Source of the DNA: Bacillota bacterium
GTDB taxonomy: Bacteria > Bacillota_C > Negativicutes > JAEYSJ01
DNA: 64,000 bases
Assembly: GCA_023434855.1 (NCBI GenBank)
Contig: JAEYSJ010000073.1
Span: 15,019 to 79,018, forward strand
Reading direction: 5' to 3'
The position numbers were made by a program, and so were the translations under genes. The notes beneath the pieces were generated by a model. That model saw only the letters and a list, made by a program, of their open reading frames with translations. It ran no database searches and was not told where the DNA came from. Of this stretch, positions 37,492-46,197 are shown one piece after another; position 1 is the stretch's first letter, and each line of letters opens with the position of its first letter.

Positions 37492-38325
37492 TTAGTACTG
37501 CGGTCCATTTTCTTGCCAATTAATCACTTTTCGTTCCAGCCTTTCAAACAGGTAGTTCAGTGAAAGTCCCAAAGCTGATATAGTAATAGTTGCCGCAAAT
37601 AACTTGGGAATTTGATAATTGATCTGCGCATTCCATACCAGCCATCCCAAGCCGCTGCTGGCTCCAATCATTTCTGCGGCAATCAGCATAAAAAAGGCCA
37701 CACCTGAACTCATTTTTACGCCATGGAAGATACCCGGCGATGATGCCGGGAGAATTACTTTGAAAAACAAGTGCCAACCAGCAACTCCCATTGAGCGGGC
37801 CGACTTAATTAATAGAGGATCAACCCCTTTCACTCCGGTAATGGTGTTGAGCAGTATGGGCCACAGGCAAACCCAAAAAATCATTGCTTCTTTTGATACT
37901 TCACCAATACCGAACAATAGGATAAATACCGGAAACAAGGCAAAAGGGTTTACTTCTCCCAACAACCGTAAAACCGGAGTAATGATCCGTTCAAACAACT
38001 TGAATGAACCTCCCAGCAAAAAGCCCAGAGGAATACCGATAACAATTGCCAGCAAAAAACCAATAAGCGCCCGACTTAAGCTCACCCCGATGTGTTTGGC
38101 TAACACGCCATCGACCAGTAATTGCCAAATAGTAGCCAGTACCACCGACGGCGGTGAAATAAAAGTTTCCGGCACCCACCCGGCGCGGGGCGCTATTTCC
38201 CAGATAATGATAAAAGCAAAGATGGATGTGCCATTTTTTAGCAAAGACAAGATTTTTCCCGGCCACTTTTGTTTGTATGAGCTGCCGTCAATCTCTGCCG
38301 GTGCCTTCTTTAAAGCCGTTTCCAT
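37492..38325 (-). CDS. ABC transporter permease, SsuC type (paralog 1)
   Basis: 277 residues, six membrane helices, EAA loop KSARSMGVAGWHLFFKVILP. Family block GEVNPFALFPVFILLFGIGE matches the neighbouring permease. The ATG at 38325 has an AAAGGAGG RBS. With its paralog it may form a heterodimeric channel served by the ATPase at 30141. Confidence 0.85.
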   Translation of the reverse strand: METALKKAPAEIDGSSYKQKWPGKILSLLKNGTSIFAFIIIWEIAPRAGWVPETFISPPSVVLATIWQLLVDGVLAKHIGVSLSRALIGFLLAIVIGIPLGFLLGGSFKLFERIITPVLRLLGEVNPFALFPVFILLFGIGEVSKEAMIFWVCLWPILLNTITGVKGVDPLLIKSARSMGVAGWHLFFKVILPASSPGIFHGVKMSSGVAFFMLIAAEMIGASSGLGWLVWNAQINYQIPKLFAATITISALGLSLNYLFERLERKVINWQENGPQY

Positions 38326-38351
38326 TATTAATTCCTCCTTTCTAAACATTT

Positions 38352-39137
38352 TCAGGCATTTGTTTCGGAATCTTGACGCCAACCCACAAAGGACTCTTCC
38401 AGCCAGTGGAGCAAGTAATTTATTCCCATTCCCAGCAAGGCAATGATTATTGTTCCCGCAAAGAGGCGTGGCATGATATTATTCATCGCCGAATTAAGAA
38501 TGATCCAGCCCAAACCGGCACTGGCGCCAATCATTTCCGCGGCTATAAGCATGAGAAAAGCATAACTTGCCCCGGTTCGTATTCCGGTAAAAATAACCGG
38601 TGCCGTTCCCGGCAAGATGACCTTGCTAAAAATGGTTAACCGGTCTGCGCCCATTGACCGGGCGCTCTTAATATACAGCGGATCTATCTGTTGAATTCCG
38701 GCAATGGTGGTAAAAAGCACCGGCCAGATGCTGGACCAAAAAATAATGCTTATTTTGGCTACTTCGCCGATGCCGAAAAACAGAATAAAAATTGGAAATA
38801 ACGAAAAAGCATTGACTTGCCCCAGTATACGCAGCAATGGACGCATTTGCCGGGACATCCCCGGAAAAACACCGCCCAGTAAAAAGCCTGCCGGCACTGC
38901 AAGAGCAACCGCCATAGCTAAACCAATGAAGGTCCGCTGCAAACTGGCTGCAATGTGAATAAAGAGCTCCCCATTGGCCGCCAGTTTACCAATGGCTATA
39001 GCTACTGCGGACAAGGGTGGGATAAATTGCCCGTCAACCAGACCAACGCGGGGAGCAATTTCCCACAACAGAAAAAAGCCAATGATCCCGGAAACATCAA
39101 TTAACTGCCCTATAAGATTGTGCTGCGGCTCCTTCAT
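38352..39137 (-). CDS. ABC transporter permease, SsuC type (paralog 2)
   Basis: 261 residues with the same topology and the EAA loop KSARSMGADRLTIFSKVILP. Its start overlaps the end of nifB by 41 bp (39097-39137), which couples this importer to NifB synthesis. RBS GGAGGCGG. The importer comprises paralog permeases and binding proteins but no adjacent ATPase. Confidence 0.85.
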   Translation of the reverse strand: MKEPQHNLIGQLIDVSGIIGFFLLWEIAPRVGLVDGQFIPPLSAVAIAIGKLAANGELFIHIAASLQRTFIGLAMAVALAVPAGFLLGGVFPGMSRQMRPLLRILGQVNAFSLFPIFILFFGIGEVAKISIIFWSSIWPVLFTTIAGIQQIDPLYIKSARSMGADRLTIFSKVILPGTAPVIFTGIRTGASYAFLMLIAAEMIGASAGLGWIILNSAMNNIMPRLFAGTIIIALLGMGINYLLHWLEESFVGWRQDSETNA

Positions 39138-40422
39138 GAAATTCCGCCTCCTTTTCTGCCGGCGTCTTGTTTGCCAATTGATTTACCGCAAAGCGCAAGC
39201 CAGCTTCGACCGTATTGCAAAACTCCACACTGTAAATACCTCTTCTATCCAGCTTCTCTTTCGCATGATAGCCAATGCGCATGGTCAGTACCGCATTACA
39301 ATCCTGTAAAATATCAAGAATGTTGTCCCGCCGCTCCTCTTCTTCGTCGCATTCAGCCATACCAGCGCAATATTTACTGGCAGAGCGGTTCTCCAGTATG
39401 TGAAAATTCTGACCGTCCCCCTGATAAATAATAAAATTTTCCGCATGCCCAAAATGCTGGTCAACCAATCTTCCATATTTGGATGTCACTGCAATCTTAT
39501 ATTGTTTCTTGGTCAAATTCTGCACCTCTTTATCTGCCGGCGACCGATTGCACATACGAAACTCCAGTGAACGGTCTTCATCCAACCGTCCGATGGCGTC
39601 AGCCCGGCATTGCTGACAATGGCACATTTGCTGGATATCCAGTTGGCAAATATTACGCAGCTCATTAATTTCTTTCATGCTGGTCTGGGGAAAATCTGCA
39701 AAAGCACTGCCCTGAGCGGGAATGAGCGGCATGATATTAGTAATAAATGCGCCTAATTCTTTTACTTTCCTGACCACTTCGGGAATATGACGGTCATTGA
39801 GTCCTTTTATCATCACAATATTAATTTTGACCAATACCCCATGTTCCGCTAAATACTCAATGCCTGCCAATTGGTTTTGGAGCAGCAATTCAGCTGCGGC
39901 AATTCCCTCATAGATCGTTCCTTTATATAAAACATGTTTATAGATTTGCGCGCCTATTGCCGGATCAATAGCATTTACGGTAACAGTAACGTGATTAATG
40001 CCAAGGGCAACGATTTCCGGCCCATATTCCGGCAACATCAGGCCGTTGGTGGATAAACAAAAAGTTATATCCGGATTTGTTTGTTTAATATTTTCGATGG
40101 TCTTCCTGGTAAAGCACCAGTCAGCCAACGCATCTCCCGGTCCGGCAATGCCGACAACGCTTAGTTCTTCAATATTTTCTTTGACCCATTCAAATTTTTT
40201 CCCGGCAAGCTCAGGTGTTAACACTTCGCTGGTTACCCCTGGCCGGCTTTCATTTACACAATCAAACTTGCGGTTGCAATAATTGCATTGTATATTGCAG
40301 CTCGGGGCTACTGGCAGATGAATGCGTGCATACTTATGATGCGCTTCGGCGGAGTAGCAGGGATGCCTTTTGGTTTTTTCTAAAAGATCCTGGTTTACGC
40401 TGTCTGGACAAATGCAAGCCAT
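39097..40422 (-). CDS. nifB: NifB: radical-SAM FeMo-cofactor precursor synthase with C-terminal NifX-like domain
   Basis: 441 residues. The radical SAM cluster motif CNIQCNYC (Cys42, Cys46, Cys49) is followed by further NifB cysteines (FDCVN; CHCQQCRADAIGRL), which bind the K1/K2 4Fe-4S units. Residues ~325-430 form a NifX/NafY-like domain with DQHFGHAENF. NifB inserts the central carbide and fuses two clusters into NifB-co, the core of nitrogenase cofactors. Its presence implies that the NifDK-like enzymes here use such a cluster. Preceded by leader copy 12. RBS AAGGAGG. Confidence 0.92.
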   Translation of the reverse strand: MACICPDSVNQDLLEKTKRHPCYSAEAHHKYARIHLPVAPSCNIQCNYCNRKFDCVNESRPGVTSEVLTPELAGKKFEWVKENIEELSVVGIAGPGDALADWCFTRKTIENIKQTNPDITFCLSTNGLMLPEYGPEIVALGINHVTVTVNAIDPAIGAQIYKHVLYKGTIYEGIAAAELLLQNQLAGIEYLAEHGVLVKINIVMIKGLNDRHIPEVVRKVKELGAFITNIMPLIPAQGSAFADFPQTSMKEINELRNICQLDIQQMCHCQQCRADAIGRLDEDRSLEFRMCNRSPADKEVQNLTKKQYKIAVTSKYGRLVDQHFGHAENFIIYQGDGQNFHILENRSASKYCAGMAECDEEEERRDNILDILQDCNAVLTMRIGYHAKEKLDRRGIYSVEFCNTVEAGLRFAVNQLANKTPAEKEAEFHEGAAAQSYRAVN

Positions 40423-40440
40423 TGCAGCACCTCCTTATGG

Positions 40441-40498
40441 TAAAATAAAGGCTGCAGAAATTGATTTCTGCAGCCTTCAGTTCTATTAGCTGATCAGC
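40441..40498 (-). promoter_or_regulatory. Conserved leader, copy 12 (before nifB operon)
   Basis: GCTGA, stem TCAG/CTGA, AGGC, perfect hairpin GGCTGCAGAAATC / GATTTCTGCAGCC (one loop base), then TTTATTTTA. The nifB RBS follows in about 10 bp. Confidence 0.85.
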
Positions 40499-40555
40499 TT
40501 TTTCGCACCGTTCATTTTTTTCGGCTCAATTATTAATACCCCCCTGCGGTTAGGC

Positions 40556-41431
40556 TTAAATCGCTGCAGCCTGACTGCGCACTTCGCCTGTTTCCAATGC
40601 CAGCAAATGATCAGCCCACTGGGCGGCCCATGCTCTTAATTCGGCAGTATCCAGTGGAGATGGAACTTTTGATTCAGTGGTGTCAACTATTTTTTGCGCC
40701 AGACGGCTGTAAATTTTCGCCTGTTCTGAATTAGGCGCTGATTCCACCGTTGTTTTGCCTTGCAGTTCGGCTTGCGTTACCGTGACTGAGCGGGGAATAT
40801 ATTCTACCACCCGGGTGCTTGTTCTCTGTACGAAGTCATCCACGATTTCTTTAGCATAGGGAGCATTAATAGAATTTGCAATTAAACCGCCAAGCAAAGC
40901 ACCGCCAGAATTTGAATATTTTTTAATCCCTTTAAACAAGTTATTGGCCGCATAAATGGCCATAAAGTCGGCCGAAGATACGGTAAACACGTGCTCAGCA
41001 ATCCCTTCACGGATAGGTACGGCAAAGCCCCCGCATACTACGTCCCCCAAAACATCATAGATGATTACATCCAGATCCAATTCTTCATATACTTTCAACT
41101 GTTTTAGCAGTTGGACGGCAGTGATGATACCCCGGCCGGCACAGCCCACACCCGGCGCCGGTCCGCCGGCCTCTACGCAGTAAACACCGTTAAAGCCTTT
41201 GAAAATTACGTCTTCTGCTTTTACCTGTGTCTTTTCCCGCATAGTATCCAAAACGGTGGGAATATACGTACCACCTCTGAGGGTATTTGTCGAATCGGCT
41301 TTAGGATCGCAGCCAAACTGCATAACTTTCAGCCCTAATCTGGATAAAGCCGCACTGATATTGGAAGTAGTAGTTGATTTACCAATTCCACCTTTACCGT
41401 AAATTGCAATTTGCTTAATTTTTTTGCTCAT
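40556..41431 (-). CDS. NifH-like reductase (nitrogenase iron protein family)
   Basis: 291 residues, the length of NifH. P-loop [11 protein letters not shown] (11-21), switch-like GCDPKADST, the 4Fe-4S cysteines Cys97 (GVGCAGRG) and Cys133 (DVVCGGF), and Arg100, the ADP-ribosylation site of classical NifH, are all present. It hydrolyses ATP and passes electrons to a NifDK-like partner. As the only NifH-like gene in the window, it may serve all four pairs. Preceded by leader copy 13 and a good promoter. It carries GPAPG where classical NifH has GPEPG. MarH, AnfH or VnfH-like function cannot be decided from sequence alone. Confidence 0.9.
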   Translation of the reverse strand: MSKKIKQIAIYGKGGIGKSTTTSNISAALSRLGLKVMQFGCDPKADSTNTLRGGTYIPTVLDTMREKTQVKAEDVIFKGFNGVYCVEAGGPAPGVGCAGRGIITAVQLLKQLKVYEELDLDVIIYDVLGDVVCGGFAVPIREGIAEHVFTVSSADFMAIYAANNLFKGIKKYSNSGGALLGGLIANSINAPYAKEIVDDFVQRTSTRVVEYIPRSVTVTQAELQGKTTVESAPNSEQAKIYSRLAQKIVDTTESKVPSPLDTAELRAWAAQWADHLLALETGEVRSQAAAI

Positions 41432-41455
41432 ATTTTACTCCTCCTAATATTTCAA

Positions 41456-41529
41456 AAATAAAAAGACCAGGAAGACATTTCCCTTAAAAAGAAACATCTT
41501 ACTGGCCTTTAGCTTTTTTACTAATCAGC
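41456..41529 (-). promoter_or_regulatory. Conserved leader, copy 13 (before nifH-like gene)
   Basis: GCTGA, stem TTAG/CTAA, AGGC, hairpin GGCCAGTAAGATGTTT / AAATGTCTTCCTGGTC, then TTTTTATTTTT. Confidence 0.85.
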
Positions 41530-41562
41530 ACTTATTTAAGTATTAAAGTGTCTTTTTTCTTT

Positions 41563-41590
41563 ATTATACTCAAAACCTTTAGAAATGCAA
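41563..41590 (-). promoter_or_regulatory. Sigma-A promoter for nifH-like gene
   Basis: Minus strand -35 TTGCAT (41590-41585), 16-bp spacer, -10 TATAAT (41568-41563). Confidence 0.65.
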
Positions 41591-41650
41591 GCGATTTTTA
41601 TGAGAATGTAAAGATTCGATAATCACAATTATCTGCCAATTACCTTAAGT

Positions 41651-42079
41651 CTATATTCCGTCCCCATGAGCTCCTTCCATTTTATTCTCATTGACACGGC
41701 GCTTCTCCGTAGTTTCAATTTGTTCTACTTTTCCATTATTTAAACGAATTACTAGTTGCCCATACTGAATTTTCTTGAGTTCCTGCACAATTTTATCCTG
41801 AAGTGGATGAGTAGTTGTTGGCTTGCCGTATTTTATATAACCGGTTGATTTGTTTTTATTGGTAATAATAAATTTTTCAGCCTTTTCAATCTTTACGACA
41901 AAGCCATCCTGTATGCCGGCAATTAAAGATCCGTTGTCGGCCGTAAATAGAAAATGATTGATGATTTCCAGTATTTGGGGTAATGGCTGCCTGACCGGAT
42001 TGCTCCTCCCTTCGCCACGTTCTGACTGAAACTCAACCGGTCTGTTTGCATTTTTTCTGTTGGCAAAGGACTCTGCCAT
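41651..42079 (-). CDS. Tandem DUF2292 (YezD-like) protein
   Basis: 142 residues with two copies of the short DUF2292 module: residues ~36-75 (FTADNGSLIAGIQDGFVVKIEKAEKF) and ~95-128 (IQYGQLVIRLNNGKVEQIETTEKRR), each a small beta unit ending in I-E-x-x-EK (quoted in part: GIQDGFVVKIEKAEK, LNNGKVEQIETTEKRR). YezD-type proteins recur in sulfur-assimilation clusters of Firmicutes, but their role is unknown. Two leaders in tandem (copies 14 and 15) precede it. RBS AGGAGGAG. Confidence 0.72.
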   Translation of the reverse strand: MAESFANRKNANRPVEFQSERGEGRSNPVRQPLPQILEIINHFLFTADNGSLIAGIQDGFVVKIEKAEKFIITNKNKSTGYIKYGKPTTTHPLQDKIVQELKKIQYGQLVIRLNNGKVEQIETTEKRRVNENKMEGAHGDGI

Positions 42080-42177
42080 AAAAACTCCTCCTCCTGTTAA
42101 AAAAACTAGTTACGCCGGGACAAGGCAACAGCGGCAGTCATCAGCTTTCCTATGTCTTGGAAATTAATAATTTCAAT

Positions 42178-42241
42178 AATGCAAAAGGCAAAGGTTGTTC
42201 CCGCTGGAACCGCCTTTGCCTTCAGTTTATTCCTGATCAGC
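42178..42241 (-). promoter_or_regulatory. Conserved leader, copy 14 (tandem, gene-proximal, before DUF2292 gene)
   Basis: GCTGA, stem TCAG/CTGA, AGGC, hairpin GGCAAAGGCGGTTCC / GGAACAACCTTTGCC, then a short T4 tract. Confidence 0.82.
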
Positions 42242-42261
42242 CGTGCGAAAACATCATATTA

Positions 42262-42335
42262 AATTAAAAAGGCTAAAACCCTCTTCTTTACAAAAATAAA
42301 GAAGAAAACTTTTAGCCTTCAGTTATCTGATTAGC
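42262..42335 (-). promoter_or_regulatory. Conserved leader, copy 15 (tandem, promoter-proximal, before DUF2292 gene)
   Basis: Variant GCTAA, stem TCAG/CTGA, AGGC, hairpin GGCTAAAAGTTTTC.../GGGTTTTAGCC, T5 tract. It lies 20 bp upstream of copy 14. Confidence 0.82.
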
Positions 42336-42354
42336 TGTTATATTATTATAGTAT

Positions 42355-42383
42355 AATATAGCATATGTGAAAAATTGCGTCAA
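42355..42383 (-). promoter_or_regulatory. Sigma-A promoter for DUF2292 gene
   Basis: Minus strand -35 TTGACG (42383-42378), 17-bp spacer, -10 TATATT (42360-42355). Confidence 0.6.
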
Positions 42384-42516
42384 TGGATTTATTGAATAAA
42401 TTCTAGAATTACAAAAGCTTCCCTTATTTCATTCATACGGCAAATATGTATATCGTTACTTGAAAATGACCATTCATTCCTTCCTGATAATAACTGCCTT
42501 CCACTAGTGGGTATAG

Positions 42517-42548
42517 TTTTAAGCCCCGCAAATTAGCGAGGCTTAAAC
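42517..42548 (-). terminator. Hairpin downstream of the porin gene
   Basis: Stem TTTAAGCCTCGC / GCGGGGCTTAAA around TAATTT, 64 bp after the porin stop. No strong T tract. Confidence 0.5.
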
Positions 42549-42611
42549 AGAATCTATTACCTTTGTGGTCGGAATGCGCTAATTTCCCCTTTTATAAACA
42601 CTTAAACATCT

Positions 42612-43919
42612 TTAGAATTTAAGTTGGATGCTGGTGCAAACGCTTGTATTATATTTGATAAACCCATCATAAGATTTTACATTAGTAACGGTTATCGCAT
42701 ATTTAGCATTTTTGGCAAAGACGTAATTGAAGCCGGCACCAAATCCCTTAACACCTGTTGCGCTATTAAAAGTGCATAATGTAGTAATGCCGCCATCAAC
42801 TGCATTTGCTCCGACTTTCCGGTAATCTACATACGCACCCCATGAGCCGACTTTATTATAGTCAGAACCCTTATAAGCAAGTGAGTAATATTCCCCCTTA
42901 TTTTGGTCTAAATTATCTCGATAGGTATTTTTTACATAATCGCCAACCACGGTCCAATCCGGGGTGAGTTTATAGGATACGCCAATAAAGCTTTGTTTGT
43001 AAGGGTAATTATCAGTATTGCTTGATAATATACCGGTAGTTAGGCGAAACTTCTCATCTGGATCCCAAAATAATGTGCCAAATTTTACATTTTTGGCATC
43101 GGCAGCTGTATTATCGGTATATTCATAGCCGTTAATGTCTGCCAGAGCGGCAAATCCGCTGATTTTTCCATTTTTGTAACTTATGCGGACGTTATCAACC
43201 CCGCCTACCGGTGTTGTATCTGCCACTAAACCGCTCTGACTTAAAAATAAAGGCTCACGTCCAGCTGTCAGGTCAGCACCCGGGAAGAGATTCTTAAACT
43301 TAAAATAGGCGCTGCCGAAGTTAAGATCTGTTGTGCTGGATTTTGTTGTTCCATAAGTTGGAGAAGAAGGATTGCCATCATAATAACTAAGTTTATGGTA
43401 TCCATTAATAGCACCTACGAAATCGATTTTATCATTTATGGACGATGTGAGGTTTAGCTGTACAAGCTCTTCCAACCTGTGAGATGACGTATTAGAAGTA
43501 GGAGAACTAGTGCCAGTCAACCAGCAGTTTTGCATGTAACGCAGTCTGGCATAACCGGAAAACTTCACACTGGAAGCATTTTGCTCCAACTTGTCTAATC
43601 GCACTCCGATCGTGTTAAGTTCAGTTGCAAATTCCGCCGATAACTTGTCGATAAGCTCTTTTTGTCCAGCATTGGCTTTGCTGTACCTTTCAATAGCGCG
43701 GGCCGTGATCGTTGCGAATTCATATCGTGTTAGATATCTATCACCCCGAAACGTACCATCGCCATATCCATCGATAATGCCAGCTTTAGCAAGTTGACTC
43801 ACAGCATCGTAAGCCCAGTGCTTAGCAGGCACATCTGTAAAATTATTTGCTGCAAAAGCCGTACCGCTAATTCCTGATAAGAAAACGAGTATAATTGTCA
43901 AAAGGGTAAATTTCCTCAT
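42612..43919 (-). CDS. Outer-membrane porin with N-terminal SLH domain (OmpM-like)
   Basis: 435 residues. Signal peptide ending SGTAFAANN, an SLH domain (FTDVPAKHWAYDAVSQLAKAG, then IDGYGDGTF, TRYEFATITARAI), a short coiled linker (LNTIGVRLDKLEQN), and a beta-barrel of ~330 residues ending in a C-terminal aromatic (IQLKF). This SLH-plus-barrel design anchors the outer membrane to peptidoglycan-linked polyamines in Negativicutes. Two tandem leaders and a sigma-A promoter precede it, so this porin is probably made on sulfur limitation to let organosulfur compounds in. Start at 43919 behind AAGGAGGAG. Confidence 0.88.
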   Translation of the reverse strand: MRKFTLLTIILVFLSGISGTAFAANNFTDVPAKHWAYDAVSQLAKAGIIDGYGDGTFRGDRYLTRYEFATITARAIERYSKANAGQKELIDKLSAEFATELNTIGVRLDKLEQNASSVKFSGYARLRYMQNCWLTGTSSPTSNTSSHRLEELVQLNLTSSINDKIDFVGAINGYHKLSYYDGNPSSPTYGTTKSSTTDLNFGSAYFKFKNLFPGADLTAGREPLFLSQSGLVADTTPVGGVDNVRISYKNGKISGFAALADINGYEYTDNTAADAKNVKFGTLFWDPDEKFRLTTGILSSNTDNYPYKQSFIGVSYKLTPDWTVVGDYVKNTYRDNLDQNKGEYYSLAYKGSDYNKVGSWGAYVDYRKVGANAVDGGITTLCTFNSATGVKGFGAGFNYVFAKNAKYAITVTNVKSYDGFIKYNTSVCTSIQLKF

Positions 43920-44167
43920 CGATGCTCCTCCTTGAATAATACTATGTTTCATGAATGTCTCCCCGCAAATATTTTTATTGCCTATTTGCCTGAACCAGGA
44001 AAGAATTTAATTAAGTATCCTTGTTTCCTCAGGTTCTTCCGGTCCATAGGATATATATCTATCACTTACGGAAAGAACTATTGGTAGAGATGGGAATGGC
44101 GCCTGCTTCCCCCAATCGTCCCCGCTGTGTAGATTACAAAGTGTGACAGTAATTGTGTATCAATGAT

Positions 44168-44234
44168 ACAAATATAAGGCTAATGATTCCTTAGCTTACT
44201 AAGGTCATTAGCCTTCATCCTGCTCATGATCAGC
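44168..44234 (-). promoter_or_regulatory. Conserved leader, copy 16 (tandem, gene-proximal, before porin)
   Basis: GCTGA, stem TCAT/ATGA, AGGC, hairpin GGCTAATGACCTTAG / CTAAGGAATCATTAGCC; tail TTATATTTG. TCAT/ATGA is a compensated variant. Region 43920-44167 below it is leader RNA or untranslated sequence without a gene. Confidence 0.8.
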
Positions 44235-44262
44235 TGTACCCATCAATTCAATTATTTAGAAA

Positions 44263-44323
44263 TTAGAAAAGGCTAATGACCTAATCAATAGGTTCATTAG
44301 CCTTCATATTTTTTATGATCAGC
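44263..44323 (-). promoter_or_regulatory. Conserved leader, copy 17 (tandem, promoter-proximal, before porin)
   Basis: GCTGA, stem TCAT/ATGA, AGGC, hairpin GGCTAATGAACCTA / TAGGTCATTAGCC, then TTTTC. Very like copy 16, suggesting local duplication. Confidence 0.83.
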
Positions 44324-44343
44324 TCAATATATAATTTATGAAA

Positions 44344-44372
44344 AATTTAGCACAAATCTTTCAATCTGTCAA
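44344..44372 (-). promoter_or_regulatory. Sigma-A promoter for the porin
   Basis: Minus strand -35 TTGACA (44372-44367), 17-bp spacer, -10 TAAATT (44349-44344). Confidence 0.62.
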
Positions 44373-44429
44373 TGGATTTTATCCGTAAATTAGGCCAAAT
44401 GCCAGTATAATTTCTCATTTATATCAAAA

Positions 44430-45500
44430 TTAATATGCGCCATAGAATTTAGCAGCATCCACCATAGCAACTGCGCTAAGCAAATTGCCGTTCGGCGGAA
44501 ACTCGCATCCGGTCGCCAAAATGAATCCTGCCCCGTTGTTGTGGAACAGTTCTATCTGCCCACGGCAGTCATCCAGTATTTCTTGCCGCGTCATCACTAA
44601 ACCGGTATTAGCCGGATGAGAATAGCCGATTGTAACTACTTTTTTGCCCCATTTTTGCGCATGCTCTTCCCACGATTTGCAGCCATAAGCCGGATAGGCC
44701 ACCGAGATAGCGGCTGGGTTCATCCATTTGATAACTTCTTCAAAATATACGCCATTGCCGCAATTATGTACTGTTACAATGCCACCGGCGCCGCGAATGG
44801 CATCGGCAATACGCTGGCAAAAAGGACCTTCAAAGGTTTCCCACTGTTTCTTGCTGAGTATCGTTGGGGAAGAATACAGCGGATCGATGCAGACAGAATG
44901 AGCTCCGGCTTCTACTTGCGCTTTGGCAAATTCGACCAGCACCTCGGTAATTATTTCCACAGCCTGCAATACTTCCTGTGGATGGCGGATCAGGTCTTTA
45001 AACAATTCCTTATGTCCTCGCATCTGGGACAATACCCCTAACGGCCCATAAATAAATCCCAATATCGCCACTTCTTTGCCTTTGGCTTCAGCAAGACCGG
45101 CGCAAATATCAATTATCGATTTCATTCGCTTCGTTTTTCTGGGGTTTACCAGCTCAACTTTACTATATTCTTTGGCATTATTTATCAACGGGTTGTTAAA
45201 ATTCGGATAAGCTGTACTGTTTTTAGGATAGATAACTTCTTGTCCAAAATCAGCGGCTTCTACCGAAAGATCCACCAATGTGACAAACGCATCAAATCCC
45301 AGCAATTCCTGTGATGCCAGCAAACTTTTAGTTGCCAGTTCCGCATCTGTAGACCACTTATCGTAGGTTATGCCCAACACCCGGTGGGAAGCGCCGCAAA
45401 ATAACGGAGTGGCGGGAATTCTATCTGCTTTCTTAAACTGTAACGCCAAACCGACCCTTTCTAACGAGGTCAGTTGATCCTTTTTCTGGGTCAGACTCAT
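44430..45500 (-). CDS. URO-D-family methyltransferase (MtaA/MtbA-like)
   Basis: 356 residues. Zinc ligands typical of methylcobamide:thiol methyltransferases are visible in VTVHNCGNG and in the C-terminal ATGCEFPPNG. The next gene upstream is its corrinoid protein partner, 43 bp away, and a DUF1638 gene precedes that. The set likely transfers methyl groups between a methylated substrate, the corrinoid and a thiol or pterin carrier. It is part of the leader-18 operon and so of the sulfur regulon. Start at 45500 behind GGAGG. Confidence 0.83.
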   Translation of the reverse strand: MSLTQKKDQLTSLERVGLALQFKKADRIPATPLFCGASHRVLGITYDKWSTDAELATKSLLASQELLGFDAFVTLVDLSVEAADFGQEVIYPKNSTAYPNFNNPLINNAKEYSKVELVNPRKTKRMKSIIDICAGLAEAKGKEVAILGFIYGPLGVLSQMRGHKELFKDLIRHPQEVLQAVEIITEVLVEFAKAQVEAGAHSVCIDPLYSSPTILSKKQWETFEGPFCQRIADAIRGAGGIVTVHNCGNGVYFEEVIKWMNPAAISVAYPAYGCKSWEEHAQKWGKKVVTIGYSHPANTGLVMTRQEILDDCRGQIELFHNNGAGFILATGCEFPPNGNLLSAVAMVDAAKFYGAY

Positions 45501-45543
45501 TGTCTTACCTCCATCCAACATTTTATTCACTTTTAATTATTAA

Positions 45544-46197
45544 TTAAACCGCAACTCCTAACAGTTTGCGGGAAAGCCGCACTGCGTCCGCGGCATTCAC
45601 GGCATAACCGTCTGCTCCTATTTTATCAGCGAAACTCTGGGAAATCGGCCCGCCGCCAATAATGATCTTATAGCGTTCTTTAATATTCTCTTCCTGTAAT
45701 ATGCGGATAACTGCATCCATGCCATCCATAGTGGTTGTCATCAGTGTTGCCAAGGCAATAATATCGGCCTGAACTTCTTTAGCCTTTTCTACAAATTGCT
45801 GTGGTGGAATATCCCGGCCAAGGTCAAAGACTTCGAAGCCTGAGGTCTCCAGCATTATTTTTACTAAATTCTTGCCAATATCATGGGTGTCGCCTTCAAC
45901 CACCCCGATAACCACTTTACGTTTTTGTTCTTGTTCATTTACTTTTATATGTGGTTTTAATGTGTCAAGGCCGGCATACATCGCGTCTGAACACAACAGT
46001 AACTCCGGAATGAAATACTCCTCTTCCTCAAACAGTTTCCCGGCTCTTTCCATGCCGGCAGAAAGTCCTTGCTCAATCGCCTGATAGGCATCAATTTGCT
46101 GGGCGATAGTTTCATTGGCAAGTATTACAACCTCGTCTTCGTCCATCGCCACTACCGCATCAGCCAGTTTTTTAAATAGTTCTTCCTTAATTGACAT
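45544..46197 (-). CDS. Corrinoid (B12-binding) protein, MtaC/MtbC-like
   Basis: 217 residues: an N-terminal helical cap (1-90) and a Rossmann-type B12 domain with the base-off cobalt-ligand motif D-x-H-x-x-G at GDTHDIGKN (His105), then GLFEVFDLGRDI-type and GGGPISQSFADKIGADGY (here IIGGGPISQSF). It shuttles methyl groups to the URO-D protein encoded next. It would need a RACo-type activator such as the one at 1-603. It overlaps the DUF1638 gene by 11 bp. Confidence 0.9.
   Translation of the reverse strand: MSIKEELFKKLADAVVAMDEDEVVILANETIAQQIDAYQAIEQGLSAGMERAGKLFEEEEYFIPELLLCSDAMYAGLDTLKPHIKVNEQEQKRKVVIGVVEGDTHDIGKNLVKIMLETSGFEVFDLGRDIPPQQFVEKAKEVQADIIALATLMTTTMDGMDAVIRILQEENIKERYKIIIGGGPISQSFADKIGADGYAVNAADAVRLSRKLLGVAV

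Noticed and set aside
44030..44130. Cobalamin-riboswitch-like string upstream of the porin
   Set aside because: A GGGAAGCAGGCGCCATTCC-like stretch recalls the B12 box, but it is a local palindrome, the rest of the riboswitch core and the conserved CCCGC/ACTGT segment are not convincing.
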